Below, piece by piece: positions 5,501-5,527 of a DNA stretch of 5,527 nucleotides. Position numbers and translations under genes: made by a program. Origin of the DNA: Dehalococcoidia bacterium (GTDB lineage: Bacteria > Chloroflexota > Dehalococcoidia > Lucifugimonadales > Lucifugimonadaceae); NCBI GenBank assembly GCA_012270805.1, contig JAAXHR010000227.1, positions 1 through 5,527 on the forward strand, in the 5' to 3' direction. Below the pieces are notes generated by a model. That model had not been told where the DNA came from, ran no database searches, and saw only the letters and a program-made list of their open reading frames with translations. Positions within the stretch are counted from its first letter, which is position 1. Every line of letters starts with the position of its first letter.

Positions 5501-5527
5501 CGGGTGTTGGGGTCCCCCCTTTGTCCT

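Larger units (their letters stand above)
4981..5527. other. Spacer upstream of the operon, no convincing intact gene
   Basis: About 4981-5025 is AT-rich. About 5026-5046 holds two CTGCAT copies (5026-5031, 5033-5038) and a GCATC/GATGC inverted pair (5028-5032 with 5042-5046). From about 5100 to 5400 the composition is mixed. Several frames are open for 100-290 nt, but none has a supported start, recognisable domain or ribosome site. The last ~80 bases fold into GC-rich hairpins (listed). No tRNA, integrase, transposase or CRISPR repeat is apparent. Confidence 0.6.

Overview
The window looks like a bacterial chromosome, with a housekeeping gene end next to an accessory three-gene operon. The protein-level look of the rarA tail and the G/T-rich spacers with GC-rich hairpins remind me of Acidobacteriota (Terriglobia). 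That is an impression from sequence style, not a demonstrated assignment.

Layout, left to right: (1) 1-507, plus strand: the C-terminal ~168 codons of the replication/recombination AAA+ ATPase RarA (MgsA), whose start lies outside the window. (2) 508-983: a ~480 bp spacer with no convincing gene. It holds two short dyads, one a clean 20-base palindrome at 726-745. (3) 4907-984, minus strand: a tightly packed three-gene operon read right to left. Its genes are a 168-aa coiled-coil plus winged-helix protein (HARE-HTH-like), an 887-aa GHKL-type ATPase with long beta-rich and helical C-terminal extensions, and a 250-aa protein of unknown function. The gene junctions are a 1-nt gap and a 1-nt TAATG overlap, so translation is almost certainly coupled. 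A good sigma-70-like promoter (TTGATT, 16 nt, TATGAT) with an embedded dyad sits just upstream of the first gene. It overlaps the longest possible start codon, so the first gene is best started at 4907. (4) About 4981-5527: a spacer with a 14-base dyad, a possible decayed coding fragment, and GC-rich hairpins at the right edge.

How the genes may work together: GHKL ATPases of the MutL/MORC/Hsp90-like kind act as ATP-driven clamps. HARE-HTH domains are proposed DNA-binding winged helices, found among other places in restriction enzymes. An operon pairing the two with an uncharacterised third protein, and no metabolic or transport genes, fits a nucleic-acid-directed conflict system such as anti-phage defence. 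No nuclease, methylase, helicase or protease motif is evident to me in any of the three proteins, so the toxic or cutting activity, if there is one, is unidentified. The 250-aa protein or the ATPase extension are the obvious places to look. This function is inference; the ATPase motifs, gene order, coupling and promoter are seen directly.
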